A stretch of 64,000 nt of DNA from Hyphomicrobiales bacterium (lineage in GTDB: Bacteria; Pseudomonadota; Alphaproteobacteria; Rhizobiales; Rhizobiaceae): positions 79,984-143,983 of the forward strand of contig UCIT01000006.1 in the NCBI GenBank assembly GCA_900472625.1. Reading direction: 5' to 3'. The notes beneath the pieces were generated by a model, which did not search any database, was not told the DNA's origin, and worked only from the letters and a program-made list of their open reading frames with translations. Both the position numbers and the translations under genes were made by a program. Of the stretch, positions 17,162 to 25,708 are shown one piece after another (position 1 is the stretch's first letter; every line of letters starts with the position of its first letter).

Positions 17162-17842
17162 TCAATAGCTGCCGCGCTGGGCGCAGACCGCAGGAATGGT
17201 CTTCGCAATGATCGCGACATCCTTGGCCATGGACCAATTCTCGACATAGTGGGTGTCGAAAGCGATGCGTGCGGCATACGAAACGTCGTTGCGTCCGCTG
17301 ACCTGCCAGAGACCGGTCAGCCCGGGCCGTGACTGCAGATAGAAGACGGCGGCATGTTCGTACATTTCCAGCTCGTCCTGAACGACAGGCCGGGGACCGA
17401 CGACACTCATTTCACCGCGGATGATGTTGAAGAGCTGGGGCAGCTCATCAAGGCTCAGCTTGCGCAGCACGGCGCCGACGGCAGTAACCCGGGGGTCGTT
17501 CTGCAGCTTGCGTGTGGCGCGCCATTCATCCATGGCGCCAGGGTTGTTGCGCAGGTGATCCTGCAAAACCTTGTCGCCATTGGTCACCATCGTCCGAAAC
17601 TTAAGGCAACGGAATTCTTGGCCGTTATGGCCGATGCGGCGATGTCCGTAGAAAGCCGGACCCTTGTCGGTCAGCTTAACGAGCAGCATCACCATCAGGA
17701 AGATCGGGCTCAGGAACAGGAGACCGAGGCAGGCGGCGGACACATCGAATGCCCGTTTTGCGAAACCGCCTGTGGGCGGAAACGCGCTTTTGTGAACTGC
17801 GCCATAGAATGGCGAACTGTCCGATCTCGTCGCAGACTTCAT
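17162..17842 (-). CDS. exoY: ExoY, undecaprenyl-phosphate galactose-1-phosphate transferase
   Basis: 226 residues, the length of S. meliloti ExoY as I recall it. One N-terminal membrane helix (about 30-55) precedes the bacterial sugar-transferase domain, with KFRTMV, KLSLDELPQLFNIIRGEM, VGPRPV and PGLTGLWQVSGR. It attaches the first sugar (galactose-1-P) to the lipid carrier and so commits the cell to succinoglycan synthesis. GGAG is placed well before the ATG. It heads the exoY-F-Q-Z transcript and is separated from the divergent exoX by a 767-bp AT-rich region, the expected site of MucR/Syr-type regulation. Confidence 0.93.
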   Translation of the reverse strand: MKSATRSDSSPFYGAVHKSAFPPTGGFAKRAFDVSAACLGLLFLSPIFLMVMLLVKLTDKGPAFYGHRRIGHNGQEFRCLKFRTMVTNGDKVLQDHLRNNPGAMDEWRATRKLQNDPRVTAVGAVLRKLSLDELPQLFNIIRGEMSVVGPRPVVQDELEMYEHAAVFYLQSRPGLTGLWQVSGRNDVSYAARIAFDTHYVENWSMAKDVAIIAKTIPAVCAQRGSY

Positions 17843-18609
17843 AGAGGTAACTCCACTTATGTTTGCCGATTGGTCGGTTAAGGCTCAGGGCGCTTAGCTA
17901 GCGCTGACAAGTTGGGAGTGTATGAGCGGAATTTGTTTTTTTAAGCCACGTTTTTAAAACGACCGGTTTTCGATCGGTTTTGGAAACGTTTGCGCAACCA
18001 TTTGTATTTAAGTGATCACTGAAACATCTCTAGATTTTACCTATGAACACCAAACGAGCTGTAACGACAGCAATAAAGAGCGGCGTCTTTGCTTGGCATT
18101 CCAAAGATACGGAAGGTTATATGTTTGCCGTGGCCCTTTTCAAAGTTCTTTGATGGGCCGGTAAGTTCTATGTAAGAGCTTTATCTAAACTTGCTGGAAC
18201 CGCTTTTATTGCATTGCAGCACAGATTTTGCGACGCACCTACAAATCGTTTGAAATTAAAACTTTGTAACAAAAGTTGAATGTCAAACGGCCCGGATCCA
18301 CTCAAGCGGGAGTAGATTGTGGCACAAACAAGAAAGTGCATTGCCAAAATCGACACAACCCTTGGATCGTAATAGAGCCTTAATGATCTTTTCCGATTGC
18401 CACGAAACGATGCGGGTACGTGGCATTTTTACCAATGTCCGGAACAAAGCTTTAATATCGCGCTTGTAGTACCGGATCACCGAAGCAAAAAATGTCTTCG
18501 CCGCTTTAGTTACATAACGAAGTCCTGTAAAACGAATCTACAAAATGGTCCTTGTGGATCGCCCTATTCGATGACTGTTCATTGAAGGCGGCCATATGGG
18601 GAGGCAACA
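17843..18609. promoter_or_regulatory. long AT-rich exoY-exoX divergent regulatory region
   Basis: 767 bp without a credible gene and clearly more AT-rich than its surroundings. Near exoY it holds a palindrome CGTTTT-T-AAAACG (17949-17961), a tandem CGGTTTT pair (17964-17970 and 17975-17981) and a perfect palindrome AGTGATCACT (18011-18020). In rhizobia, exoY promoters are controlled by MucR/Ros-type zinc-finger proteins and two-component systems; that such sites lie here is inference. Small frames at 18168-18356 and 18283-18480 lack ribosome-binding sites. Confidence 0.55.
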
Positions 18610-18882
18610 ATGTATGCACCTCGCGTTTTCGTTAGCATGTTCGGCGCACTTCTGGTGTTTGCCGTCGCCACCTATTGGCTCAGCGGCTCTCTCTCCGGTA
18701 CGCTGATCAAGACGGCAATCTGCGCCATCCTCCTTCAGGTGGGGTACTTCGGCGGCGTTATCTACCTCGTCTGGAAGGAAGCCAAGCAGCGCAACGGCAG
18801 CAAGCTCGCTCCCAGCCGCGTTGAAGATGCGGAGAAGCTTCATGTGACGCCGTTCAACAGCTCCGAGCCGTTCAACCGCTGA
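18610..18882 (+). CDS. exoX: ExoX, small membrane repressor of exopolysaccharide synthesis
   Basis: 90 residues. Two membrane segments (about 6-25 and 30-55) lie between MYAPRVFVSMFGALLVFAVA and IYLVWKEAKQR, matching the ExoX/SyrA-like family that I recognise by the conserved MYAPRVF start. The C-terminus is polar. ExoX inhibits exopolysaccharide production, apparently by acting on ExoY after translation, so the exoX:exoY balance sets output. GGGGAGG lies 5 nt before the ATG, an excellent site. It lies divergent from exoY, followed by exoU after 129 bp. Confidence 0.87.
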   Translation: MYAPRVFVSMFGALLVFAVATYWLSGSLSGTLIKTAICAILLQVGYFGGVIYLVWKEAKQRNGSKLAPSRVEDAEKLHVTPFNSSEPFNR

Positions 18883-19011
18883 GTGGCCACCCGGCCGAAA
18901 CCGCCCGCCTCATCCGACCAAACCGACGCCCGTAACATCATGTGAAAGCGCTATGCGTTGTCTGTCGCGCTCCGACGTCCTAGGTCTTGGACGAACAAAC
19001 GGAGGTAAAGC

Positions 19012-20016
19012 GTGGCTGAAACAGCGGGCATATGCGTCATCATCGCCGCCAAGGATGCGGCCGACACCATTGAAATGGCAGTCAGATCTGCGCTTCGCGA
19101 ACCCGAGGTATCCGAAGTTGTCGTCGTTGACGACGGATCGAGCGATTCGACCGCAGAGGCCGCTGGACGCGGAGATGACGCCAGCGGCAGGCTCAATATC
19201 GCCAGGTTCGACAAGAACAAGGGTCCCTCCGCCGCCCGCAATCATGCCATCAACATCTCCTCTGCGCCGCTGATTGCAATTCTCGATGCCGACGATTTCT
19301 TCTTCGCCGGTCGCTTCGGACGAATGCTGGCTGAAGACGACTGGGACTTCGTGGCCGACAACATCGCCTTCGTCGATGCAGAGACCGTGGCGCAAGCGCC
19401 GCAAAAGCTCGACCAGTTCGCCGACGACCCATTGTTTCTCGACCTTGAAACCTTCGTCGAGGGCAACATCTCGAAAGCCGGCGTCCGGCGCGGCGAAATC
19501 GGCTTTCTGAAGCCCATCATGCGCCGCAGCTTTCTGGACAAGCATGCGCTGAGATACCGCGAGGACATGCGCCTCGGGGAGGACTATGAACTCTATATCC
19601 GCGCATTGGCCCATGGTGCCCGCTACAAAGTCATCCACAGCTGCGGCTATGGCGCCGTGGTGCGTGGAAACTCGCTGAGTGGAAGCCATCGCACCGAAGA
19701 TCTGAAGCGGCTCTATGAGGCCGACCGCAATCTGCTGAAGGCATTCCCCGATCTCAAGCCGTCGGCTGCCAACGCAGTGCGCCGGCACGAGCAGCATGTG
19801 CGCGGCAAATACGAGCTGCGCCATTTCCTCGACCTCAAGAACCAATCCGGAGCGGCCTCGGCCATCGCCTACGTGGCGGCACACCCGTTGGCATTTCCGG
19901 CAATCGCCTCAGGCATCCTGTCCGACAAGACTGAGCGCTGGCGCAACCCGGCCGGCGTCGCCGTAACCGCGACGGGCGACCGTCTGCGATATCTTCTGGA
20001 TGCGCCGGCCAAATAG
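19012..20016 (+). CDS. exoU: ExoU-like glycosyltransferase family 2 (sixth sugar of the repeat)
   Basis: 334 residues. GT-A fold: VIIAAKDAADTIEMAVRSAL, VVVDDGSSDSTAEAA, then the DXD-type ILDADDFF and the GEDYEL acceptor loop. It is cytosolic, with no membrane segment. A GTG start at 19012 is supported by GGAGGT 6 nt upstream. ExoU adds a beta-1,6-linked glucose to the growing lipid-linked octasaccharide in S. meliloti. Here it follows exoX and ends 4 bp before the convergent exoW stop. The pyruvyltransferase gene exoV, which I recall as its neighbour in S. meliloti, is absent at this point. ExoU rather than another GT2 is inferred from position and sequence recall. Confidence 0.8.
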   Translation: MAETAGICVIIAAKDAADTIEMAVRSALREPEVSEVVVVDDGSSDSTAEAAGRGDDASGRLNIARFDKNKGPSAARNHAINISSAPLIAILDADDFFFAGRFGRMLAEDDWDFVADNIAFVDAETVAQAPQKLDQFADDPLFLDLETFVEGNISKAGVRRGEIGFLKPIMRRSFLDKHALRYREDMRLGEDYELYIRALAHGARYKVIHSCGYGAVVRGNSLSGSHRTEDLKRLYEADRNLLKAFPDLKPSAANAVRRHEQHVRGKYELRHFLDLKNQSGAASAIAYVAAHPLAFPAIASGILSDKTERWRNPAGVAVTATGDRLRYLLDAPAK

Positions 20017-20020
20017 GTCG

Positions 20021-20980
20021 CTACTTCGCCACCTTGTTTGCCGCCAACTGGAACGCACTTTGGATGAGGCGGGGATCCTGAACCAGCCAACGGGCAAGCA
20101 ATCCGAAATCGGGCCACTGGCGCCGCTTGAGGCCCCCGACTTGTCCCCATAGAGCCTGCTTGCGTGCCCGGCTCTTGTACTCCCTGATGGTCGCGGTTTC
20201 ACGCGGTCTTGACGCGAAGCGGCTCTCCAGCCTGTCCAGCGCCATCCAGGTAATGAATTGCTGCTTGAGATATTCCGGCGAGGTGTTGTCAACACCGTGG
20301 AAGATGTTGATCCCCTCGCCGCGCAACGCTCCGGCATCGGCACAAAGCAGAACCTGCTTCGCGGCAAGCATGCAATCGCAGAAGAAAAGAACATCTTCCG
20401 CCGCCAGCCGCAGCGCGGCGTCGAAGCGCACCTTGTCGATCAGCGGACGGCCGATCACCATGCATGACATGTGCAGGAACGCCCAGTCGTTGATCATCAC
20501 GCCGGCAATATCGGGCACGTCAAGAATGTGGGGCGTTTCCATCAGACGCCGCGCGCCATCGATTTTTTCGAGCGCGGCGATACCGAAGTGATAATCGAAC
20601 TCCTGTCCACCCTCGATCGACGCCCAATAGCAATCGCCACCAAGCGTATCCATCGCGCTCAGCGCGTTGCGCAGGTGATCCTCCGTCCAGAAATCATCGG
20701 AATCGAGAAACGCAACGTATCTCGTTTCAGCAGGAACATGATCAAGCCCCGTGTTGCGGGCGCCGCCAGGACCGGCGTTCGACTGACTGACGACGGTGAT
20801 TCGCGCCCGCTGCTCGGGAGTAAGCGGCGCAAGTTCGCTCGCAGGTGCATAGGGCGACTGGTCATCAACGACGATGATCTCGAAATCCTGGAAGCTCTGC
20901 GAAAAGACCGACGCCAGCGCCCGTCTGAGTATACCGTCATCCCGCTGATAGAACGGGATAATGATTGTAAAGATCGCCAT
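20021..20980 (-). CDS. exoW: ExoW-like glycosyltransferase family 2 (terminal glucose additions)
   Basis: 319 residues, equal to S. meliloti ExoW as I recall it. GT2 motifs are FTIIIPFYQRDDGILRRALA, IIVVDDQSPY, the DSDDFW metal site and a LAAEDVLFFCD acceptor loop. ExoW adds the late beta-1,3 glucose of the side chain. The start at 20980 (AAGGACAGAGT before the ATG) is chosen because the GT domain begins there. The open frame continues upstream to 21634, but that extension has no domain and covers the exoW-exoH promoter region. It is convergent with exoU across a 4-bp gap, with no room for exoV. Confidence 0.82.
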   Translation of the reverse strand: MAIFTIIIPFYQRDDGILRRALASVFSQSFQDFEIIVVDDQSPYAPASELAPLTPEQRARITVVSQSNAGPGGARNTGLDHVPAETRYVAFLDSDDFWTEDHLRNALSAMDTLGGDCYWASIEGGQEFDYHFGIAALEKIDGARRLMETPHILDVPDIAGVMINDWAFLHMSCMVIGRPLIDKVRFDAALRLAAEDVLFFCDCMLAAKQVLLCADAGALRGEGINIFHGVDNTSPEYLKQQFITWMALDRLESRFASRPRETATIREYKSRARKQALWGQVGGLKRRQWPDFGLLARWLVQDPRLIQSAFQLAANKVAK

Positions 20981-21524
20981 ACTCTGTCCTTGAGGGGTTC
21001 GAATTGGTGCTTCGGTTCGCACACCTACCGGCCAAGTGTTGATGGCAAGCTGCTGTACCCTACAAGCATCAGGGGCATTTCGGCCAAAATTTGTCAAAGG
21101 CGGCATTCTGGCCGAACGGTACGAGCTCACGCTAAAACGTTTCATTCCTGAGCAATTCGCCGTATTCCGACCATAAACCAATACGCGGCCGGCGGCCATC
21201 GCTGTAACATTTGCTCGTAATTGATAAAAATTTTCGTGCGCCGCACCACGTCTTTCTACGCTAAACGCGTGAATATAATCATTTTCTTGAATGCACTGGC
21301 CACGCTGACTTCTGAGCCGAAAGGCAACACTCCAGCCGCGTATTTTTTCCGCTGCATTACGGCAAGTAGAAACTGTCACGAAACCGGCCAGCCGATCACT
21401 TTTGCTGCACTGCCATATTTTCTCCCGTGAATTCGCCCTACCTTCCATCGCTGCGGGCTGAAGTCTGCTCTGATTGTAATAGTTGCAGAGGAGGAGCTGC
21501 GACCCGAAAGGAGTGACCGACAAC
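20981..21524. promoter_or_regulatory. exoW-exoH divergent intergenic region
   Basis: 544 bp between the divergent exoW and exoH starts. In S. meliloti, as I recall, exoT (flippase) and exoI lie about here; this gap is too short for exoT. I see no exoT-like remnant in any frame, although exoW's frame stays open by chance. The stretch 21210-21300 is AT-rich (for example TTGATAAAAATTTT) and is the likely promoter zone for both operons. Confidence 0.45.
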
Positions 21525-22646
21525 GTGAATGTTGATACCAAAGTGTCCTCACGGATCAATCTGATGCGGATCGTGCTCATCTCGGGCATCGTCTTCGTAC
21601 ACATACCATTCGGCGACCAAAGCAGCCCTTTCATCGGAACCTACGGCGCCTTCGACTGGCTGAGGGTATTCCTCGCCGAAGCGCTGTTCAGAGTGGGCGT
21701 ACCGTGTCTGAGTGCGATCTCCGGCTACCTGCTGTTTCGCGGCGGACTGGAGAATTTCAGCTACCTCAGGACCATTCGGACCAAATCACAGACCGTATTG
21801 TTGCCGTTTCTGTTGTGGAACGGTGTGTTCTTTCTGGCGATCCTGCTGGCTCTCGGCCTCGGTCTCGGCGACGGATATGTCCCAAGCCCCTGGCAAGCGA
21901 CCGCGCGCGAACTGATGACGCAACTCTTTGCCGTCGAAGACTTTCCCGTGAATGTCCCGCTCTACTTCCTGCGCGACCTGTTTGTCTGCATTTTGCTGTC
22001 GCCGCTGCTCGCTTGGCTGATACGGCGGATGCCGCTGTTGACGCTGACGGTGTTGCTGGTGATCGCTGTCGTACCCGAGGCGTCGCTCTACATCGTGCTG
22101 AAACGCTCCATCCTCTTCAGCTTCAGCCTGGGCATCTATATCGGCCTCAACAAGGTCGATCTGAAAGCCTTGGATCGGTTCGCCTCATTGGGCGCAGTGC
22201 TGCTCCTCGGTAGCTGTGCGGCACTGGCGACCGTCATCTACATGACAGGGCCGAGCCTGCCGGATTGGGTGCAATTCCTGCGCAACACGCTGGCGATCGC
22301 AGGTGCGCTGGGCTTCTGGATGCTGTCGGCACCGCTGATCGAAACGCAGATCGGCCAGCGCCTGTCGAAGACCGGCAGCCTGAGCTTCTGGATTTTCTGC
22401 GGCCATTACCCGCTGCTGATCCTCATGTGGATCGTCTGGGGTAAAGTGGGCGTCAGCTTCTACCCGATCTTTTTCATCCTATCCCTCGCGGTCTTGTTCC
22501 CCATTCTGGTGGCCACGAACAGCCTGTGCCGCAAGATTGCGCCGCGCCTTTACGCTGTTCTGACCGGCGGGCGCACGAAGAAGCCCTCTGAAAAGACGGC
22601 ATCGGCCGGCAACATCTCATCCAAACTCATCCCACAGCAAAGGTGA
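21525..22646 (+). CDS. exoH: ExoH-like succinyltransferase, acyltransferase-3 family
   Basis: 373 residues from a GTG at 21525, which has AAAGGAG about 10 nt upstream. About ten membrane segments. The family start is RINLMRIVLISGIVFVHIPF, with the catalytic His in VFVHI, then GVPCLSAISGYLLFR. ExoH succinylates a glucose of the succinoglycan repeat, which is needed for ExoK cleavage and for nodule invasion in S. meliloti. It heads the exoH-K-L/A-M-O-P run; exoK starts 6 bp downstream. Assigned from family, length and gene order. Confidence 0.87.
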   Translation: MNVDTKVSSRINLMRIVLISGIVFVHIPFGDQSSPFIGTYGAFDWLRVFLAEALFRVGVPCLSAISGYLLFRGGLENFSYLRTIRTKSQTVLLPFLLWNGVFFLAILLALGLGLGDGYVPSPWQATARELMTQLFAVEDFPVNVPLYFLRDLFVCILLSPLLAWLIRRMPLLTLTVLLVIAVVPEASLYIVLKRSILFSFSLGIYIGLNKVDLKALDRFASLGAVLLLGSCAALATVIYMTGPSLPDWVQFLRNTLAIAGALGFWMLSAPLIETQIGQRLSKTGSLSFWIFCGHYPLLILMWIVWGKVGVSFYPIFFILSLAVLFPILVATNSLCRKIAPRLYAVLTGGRTKKPSEKTASAGNISSKLIPQQR

Positions 22647-22652
22647 AACCAC

Positions 22653-23462
22653 ATGACGATCAAAATCGCCCATGCGCGAAAACTTTGCCAGACAGCCTGC
22701 CGAACACTCGGCCTCTTCGGCACAATCATGCTCGGCGCTTCGCCCCTATACGCCCAGCAAGCCGGCGGAACCTCCTTCATCGAGAACTTCGACAAGCTCG
22801 ATCGTAGCGTCTGGTATGTCTCGGACGGCTGGAACAACGGCGCTCATCAGAATTGCACCTGGTCCAAGAACCAGGTGAAGGTAGATGGCGGCGCCCTGAA
22901 GCTGTCGTTCGCCGAAGGCCAGTTGAAGGACCGCAGCTACCTCTGCGGCGAAATCCAGACCAAGAAGCGCTTCGGCTTCGGCACCTATGAGGCGCGCATG
23001 AAGGCTGCCACCGGTTCCGGCCTGAACTCGGCCTTCTTCACCTATATCGGCCCGACCGACAAGCAGCCGCATGACGAGATCGACTTCGAGGTCCTCGGCA
23101 AGAATGCCGGGCAGGTCCAGGTCAACCAGTACATCAAGGCCAAGGGCGGCAACGAGAAGCTCGTGCCCGTCGCCGGCGATGCCGATCAGGGCTTCAACGA
23201 CTACGCCTTCGTCTGGGAACCGGGCCGCTTGCGCTATTACCTGAACGGCAAGCTGGTTCAGGACGTCACCGATCCGTCGAAGATTCCAACCAGCCAGCAG
23301 AAGATCTTCTTCAGCCTTTGGGGCTCCGACACGTTGAGCGGCTGGATGGGCAAGTTTGCATACACCCAGCCGACGTCGCTGGAAGTCGAGCGCTTTGCCT
23401 ATACCGCCCAAGGCGACAAATGCCAGTTCCCTGAATCGATCGCATGCACGCCGCTGAACTGA
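22653..23462 (+). CDS. exoK: ExoK, secreted GH16 endo-beta-glycanase
   Basis: 269 residues, the same as S. meliloti ExoK as I recall it. A signal peptide (about 1-33, ending PLYA) precedes the GH16 domain: an early WYVSDGW region and the catalytic motif HDEIDFEVLG, with Glu142, Asp144 and Glu146 as the catalytic set. It depolymerises nascent succinoglycan to low-molecular-weight forms outside the cell. AAGGTG precedes the ATG. It follows exoH by 6 bp and precedes exoL/A by 38 bp. Confidence 0.93.
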   Translation: MTIKIAHARKLCQTACRTLGLFGTIMLGASPLYAQQAGGTSFIENFDKLDRSVWYVSDGWNNGAHQNCTWSKNQVKVDGGALKLSFAEGQLKDRSYLCGEIQTKKRFGFGTYEARMKAATGSGLNSAFFTYIGPTDKQPHDEIDFEVLGKNAGQVQVNQYIKAKGGNEKLVPVAGDADQGFNDYAFVWEPGRLRYYLNGKLVQDVTDPSKIPTSQQKIFFSLWGSDTLSGWMGKFAYTQPTSLEVERFAYTAQGDKCQFPESIACTPLN

Positions 23463-23500
23463 GCGACGCCACAGGCGCGCAGCAACCGAAAAGGAAATCC

Positions 23501-25708
23501 ATGCTCAAAGTCCTCTATCTCGTGCACGATCTCGCAGATCCCGCCGTCCGCCGGCGTGTTCTGATGCTGCATGAGGGCGGTGCCGAGGTGACGCTTGCCG
23601 GCTTTCGTCGCGGCGAGAACCGCCTGGCCGAGGTGCATGGACTGACGCCGATCGAGCTCGGCCGCACGGCGGATGCGAAGTTCGCGCAGCGCATGGGCGC
23701 CGTGGCCAAGGTGATGACCGGGCTGAAAAGCCTGCTGAAGGGCGTAGACAAGCCTGACGTCATCATCGGCCGCAATCTGGAGGCGCTCGCCGTCGCCGAT
23801 CGCGCCAATGCGCTGTTCGGCGGCGACGTACCCGTCGTCTACGAATGCCTGGATATCCATCGTCTGCTGTCGCGCGACGATCTGCTCGGCAAGGCGATGC
23901 GTGGCGCTGAAGCCCATTTCGGCCGCAACGCCCGGCTGATCATGACCAGCTCGCCGGCGTTTATCGAACATCATTTCGCGGCGCGCTCCGGCATGACGGC
24001 CGGAACGCTGCTGGTCGAGAACAAGGTAATCTCGTTCGACGATACAGCCCTTCAGCAGCCAATCGCCCGGCCATTGAAGCAGCCCGGCCAGCCCTGGAAA
24101 ATCGGCTGGTTCGGCGCCTTGCGCTGCCGCAAATCGCTGAAGTTGCTTGCCGACTTCTCCCGCAGCATGCAAGGCCGCGTCGAGATCGTTCTGCGCGGTC
24201 GCCCGGCCTATTCCGAATTCGAGGATTTCGACGGTTTCGTCCGTGACGAACCCTATCTGACCTTCGCCGGCCCCTATCGCAATCCCGAGGATCTTCAGGC
24301 CATCTACGACGACGTCCACTTTTCCTGGGCGATCGATTTCTTCGAAGAAGGTCTCAATTCAAGCTGGCTTCTCCCGAACCGGCTATACGAAGGTTGCCTT
24401 TACGGCACCGTGCCGATCGCGCTCGAGGGCACCCAGACGGCTCGCTTCCTCGGCGACAAGGCCATCGGCCTCGGCATCCGCGAAGCCAGCGCTGCCGGCC
24501 TGCAGGCGCTGTTCGAAACCATGACCGGCGAACGCTACCAGGTGCTCAGCCAAGCCGTTGCCGAAACCGACCGCAAGACCTGGCTCGCCGACCGCAGCGA
24601 CTGCCAGGCGCTGGTCGCAAACCTTTCCCGCCTCGCACCAGCATTCGCCGAGAGGGGCGAAGCTGCTGCGATCGTTCCCGAAACCGTATCTCAAGAAGGG
24701 TGGACAACCATGAAGTCTGATGTCTGTGCCAGCGTCTCCAGTCTCATCATCATCCCTTGCCTGAACGAGGAAAAGCACATCGAGGCGCTGCTCGGGAAAC
24801 TGAGCCGGGAACTCGATCACATGAACGCCAAGATCGTCGTTGCCGACGGCGGCAGCAAGGATGCGACCCGCGAAATCGTCGCCCGCATCAGCATGACCGA
24901 TCCGCGCATCGTCCTGCTCGACAATCCGCGCCGCCTGCAGAGTGCCGCCACCAACCTCGCCGTCGCCACCTTCGGCCGCGACTACGACTATCTCATCCGC
25001 ATCGATGCCCACGGTGATTATCCCGCCGACTACTGCCGCCGCCTCGTCGAAGAAGCCGTCGAGACCCAGGCGGACTCCGTGGTCGTCGCCATGGAGACGG
25101 TCGGTTTCGGCATGTTTCAGAAAGCCACTGCCTTCGCGCAAAACTCCAAGCTCGGCAATGGCGGCTCCAAGCACCGCGAAGGCGCCAAGGGCCACTGGAC
25201 CAATCACGGCCACCACGCCCTGATGCGCATCGCCGCCTTCGAAGCGGTCGGCGGCTATGACGAAACATTCAGCCACAACGAGGATGCGGAGCTCGACTAC
25301 CGCCTGAAGAAATCGGGCTTCGGCATCTGGATGACCGACAAGACCCGCATGGTCTACTATCCGCGCTCCAGCGTCAGCACCCTTTTCCGGCAGTATCTCG
25401 GCTACGGCCGCGGCCGCGCCAAGAACATCCTGAAGCATGGCAGCATGCCGAATGTCCGCCAGATGCTGCCGCTTCTGGTCGTCCCCGTCTTCATCGGCGC
25501 CTTCCTTGCCGTGGTCAGCTGGGCAGCGGTGATCCCGTTCACCCTCTGGGCCATCGCTTGCGTCGGCTATGGCTTCTGGATGGCGATCGGTCAGCGCAAT
25601 CCCTATGGACCACTGGCGGCAGTGTCGGCCATGGTCATGCATTTCGCCTGGTCCGCCGGGTTCTGGATGGAACTCCTGAGCTTCCGCGCCAGAAAGGTGG
25701 CCTCATGA
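23501..25708 (+). CDS. ExoL-ExoA glycosyltransferases in one continuous reading frame
   Basis: 735 codons without a stop. Residues 1 to about 390 are ExoL-like (MLKVLYLVHDLADPAVRRRV, NLEALAVADRA, SWAIDFFEEGLNSSWLLPNR). Residues from about Met404 are ExoA, a GT2 enzyme (LIIIPCLNEEKHIEALLG, VVADGGSKDATREI, RIDAHGDY, C-terminal membrane segments). In S. meliloti these are separate genes adding the third (ExoL) and second (ExoA) sugars. The internal Met404 (ATG at 24710) has GAAGGG 9 nt upstream, so ExoA could also be made alone. A +1 frame would stop at a TGA overlapping that ATG (24711-24713). AAGGA precedes the first ATG. It is a true fusion, an in-frame readthrough pair, or the result of a 1-nt change or error near the end of exoL. 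Confidence 0.85.
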   Translation: MLKVLYLVHDLADPAVRRRVLMLHEGGAEVTLAGFRRGENRLAEVHGLTPIELGRTADAKFAQRMGAVAKVMTGLKSLLKGVDKPDVIIGRNLEALAVADRANALFGGDVPVVYECLDIHRLLSRDDLLGKAMRGAEAHFGRNARLIMTSSPAFIEHHFAARSGMTAGTLLVENKVISFDDTALQQPIARPLKQPGQPWKIGWFGALRCRKSLKLLADFSRSMQGRVEIVLRGRPAYSEFEDFDGFVRDEPYLTFAGPYRNPEDLQAIYDDVHFSWAIDFFEEGLNSSWLLPNRLYEGCLYGTVPIALEGTQTARFLGDKAIGLGIREASAAGLQALFETMTGERYQVLSQAVAETDRKTWLADRSDCQALVANLSRLAPAFAERGEAAAIVPETVSQEGWTTMKSDVCASVSSLIIIPCLNEEKHIEALLGKLSRELDHMNAKIVVADGGSKDATREIVARISMTDPRIVLLDNPRRLQSAATNLAVATFGRDYDYLIRIDAHGDYPADYCRRLVEEAVETQADSVVVAMETVGFGMFQKATAFAQNSKLGNGGSKHREGAKGHWTNHGHHALMRIAAFEAVGGYDETFSHNEDAELDYRLKKSGFGIWMTDKTRMVYYPRSSVSTLFRQYLGYGRGRAKNILKHGSMPNVRQMLPLLVVPVFIGAFLAVVSWAAVIPFTLWAIACVGYGFWMAIGQRNPYGPLAAVSAMVMHFAWSAGFWMELLSFRARKVAS

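Noticed and set aside
18168..18480. two small minus-strand frames between exoY and exoX
   Set aside because: AT-rich control region, no ribosome-binding site, no domain; chance frames.
20981..21634. N-terminal extension of ExoW by over 200 codons
   Set aside because: The extension has no domain, covers the exoW-exoH promoter region and runs into exoH. The glycosyltransferase begins at the ATG at 20980, which has its own ribosome-binding site and gives the expected 319 residues.
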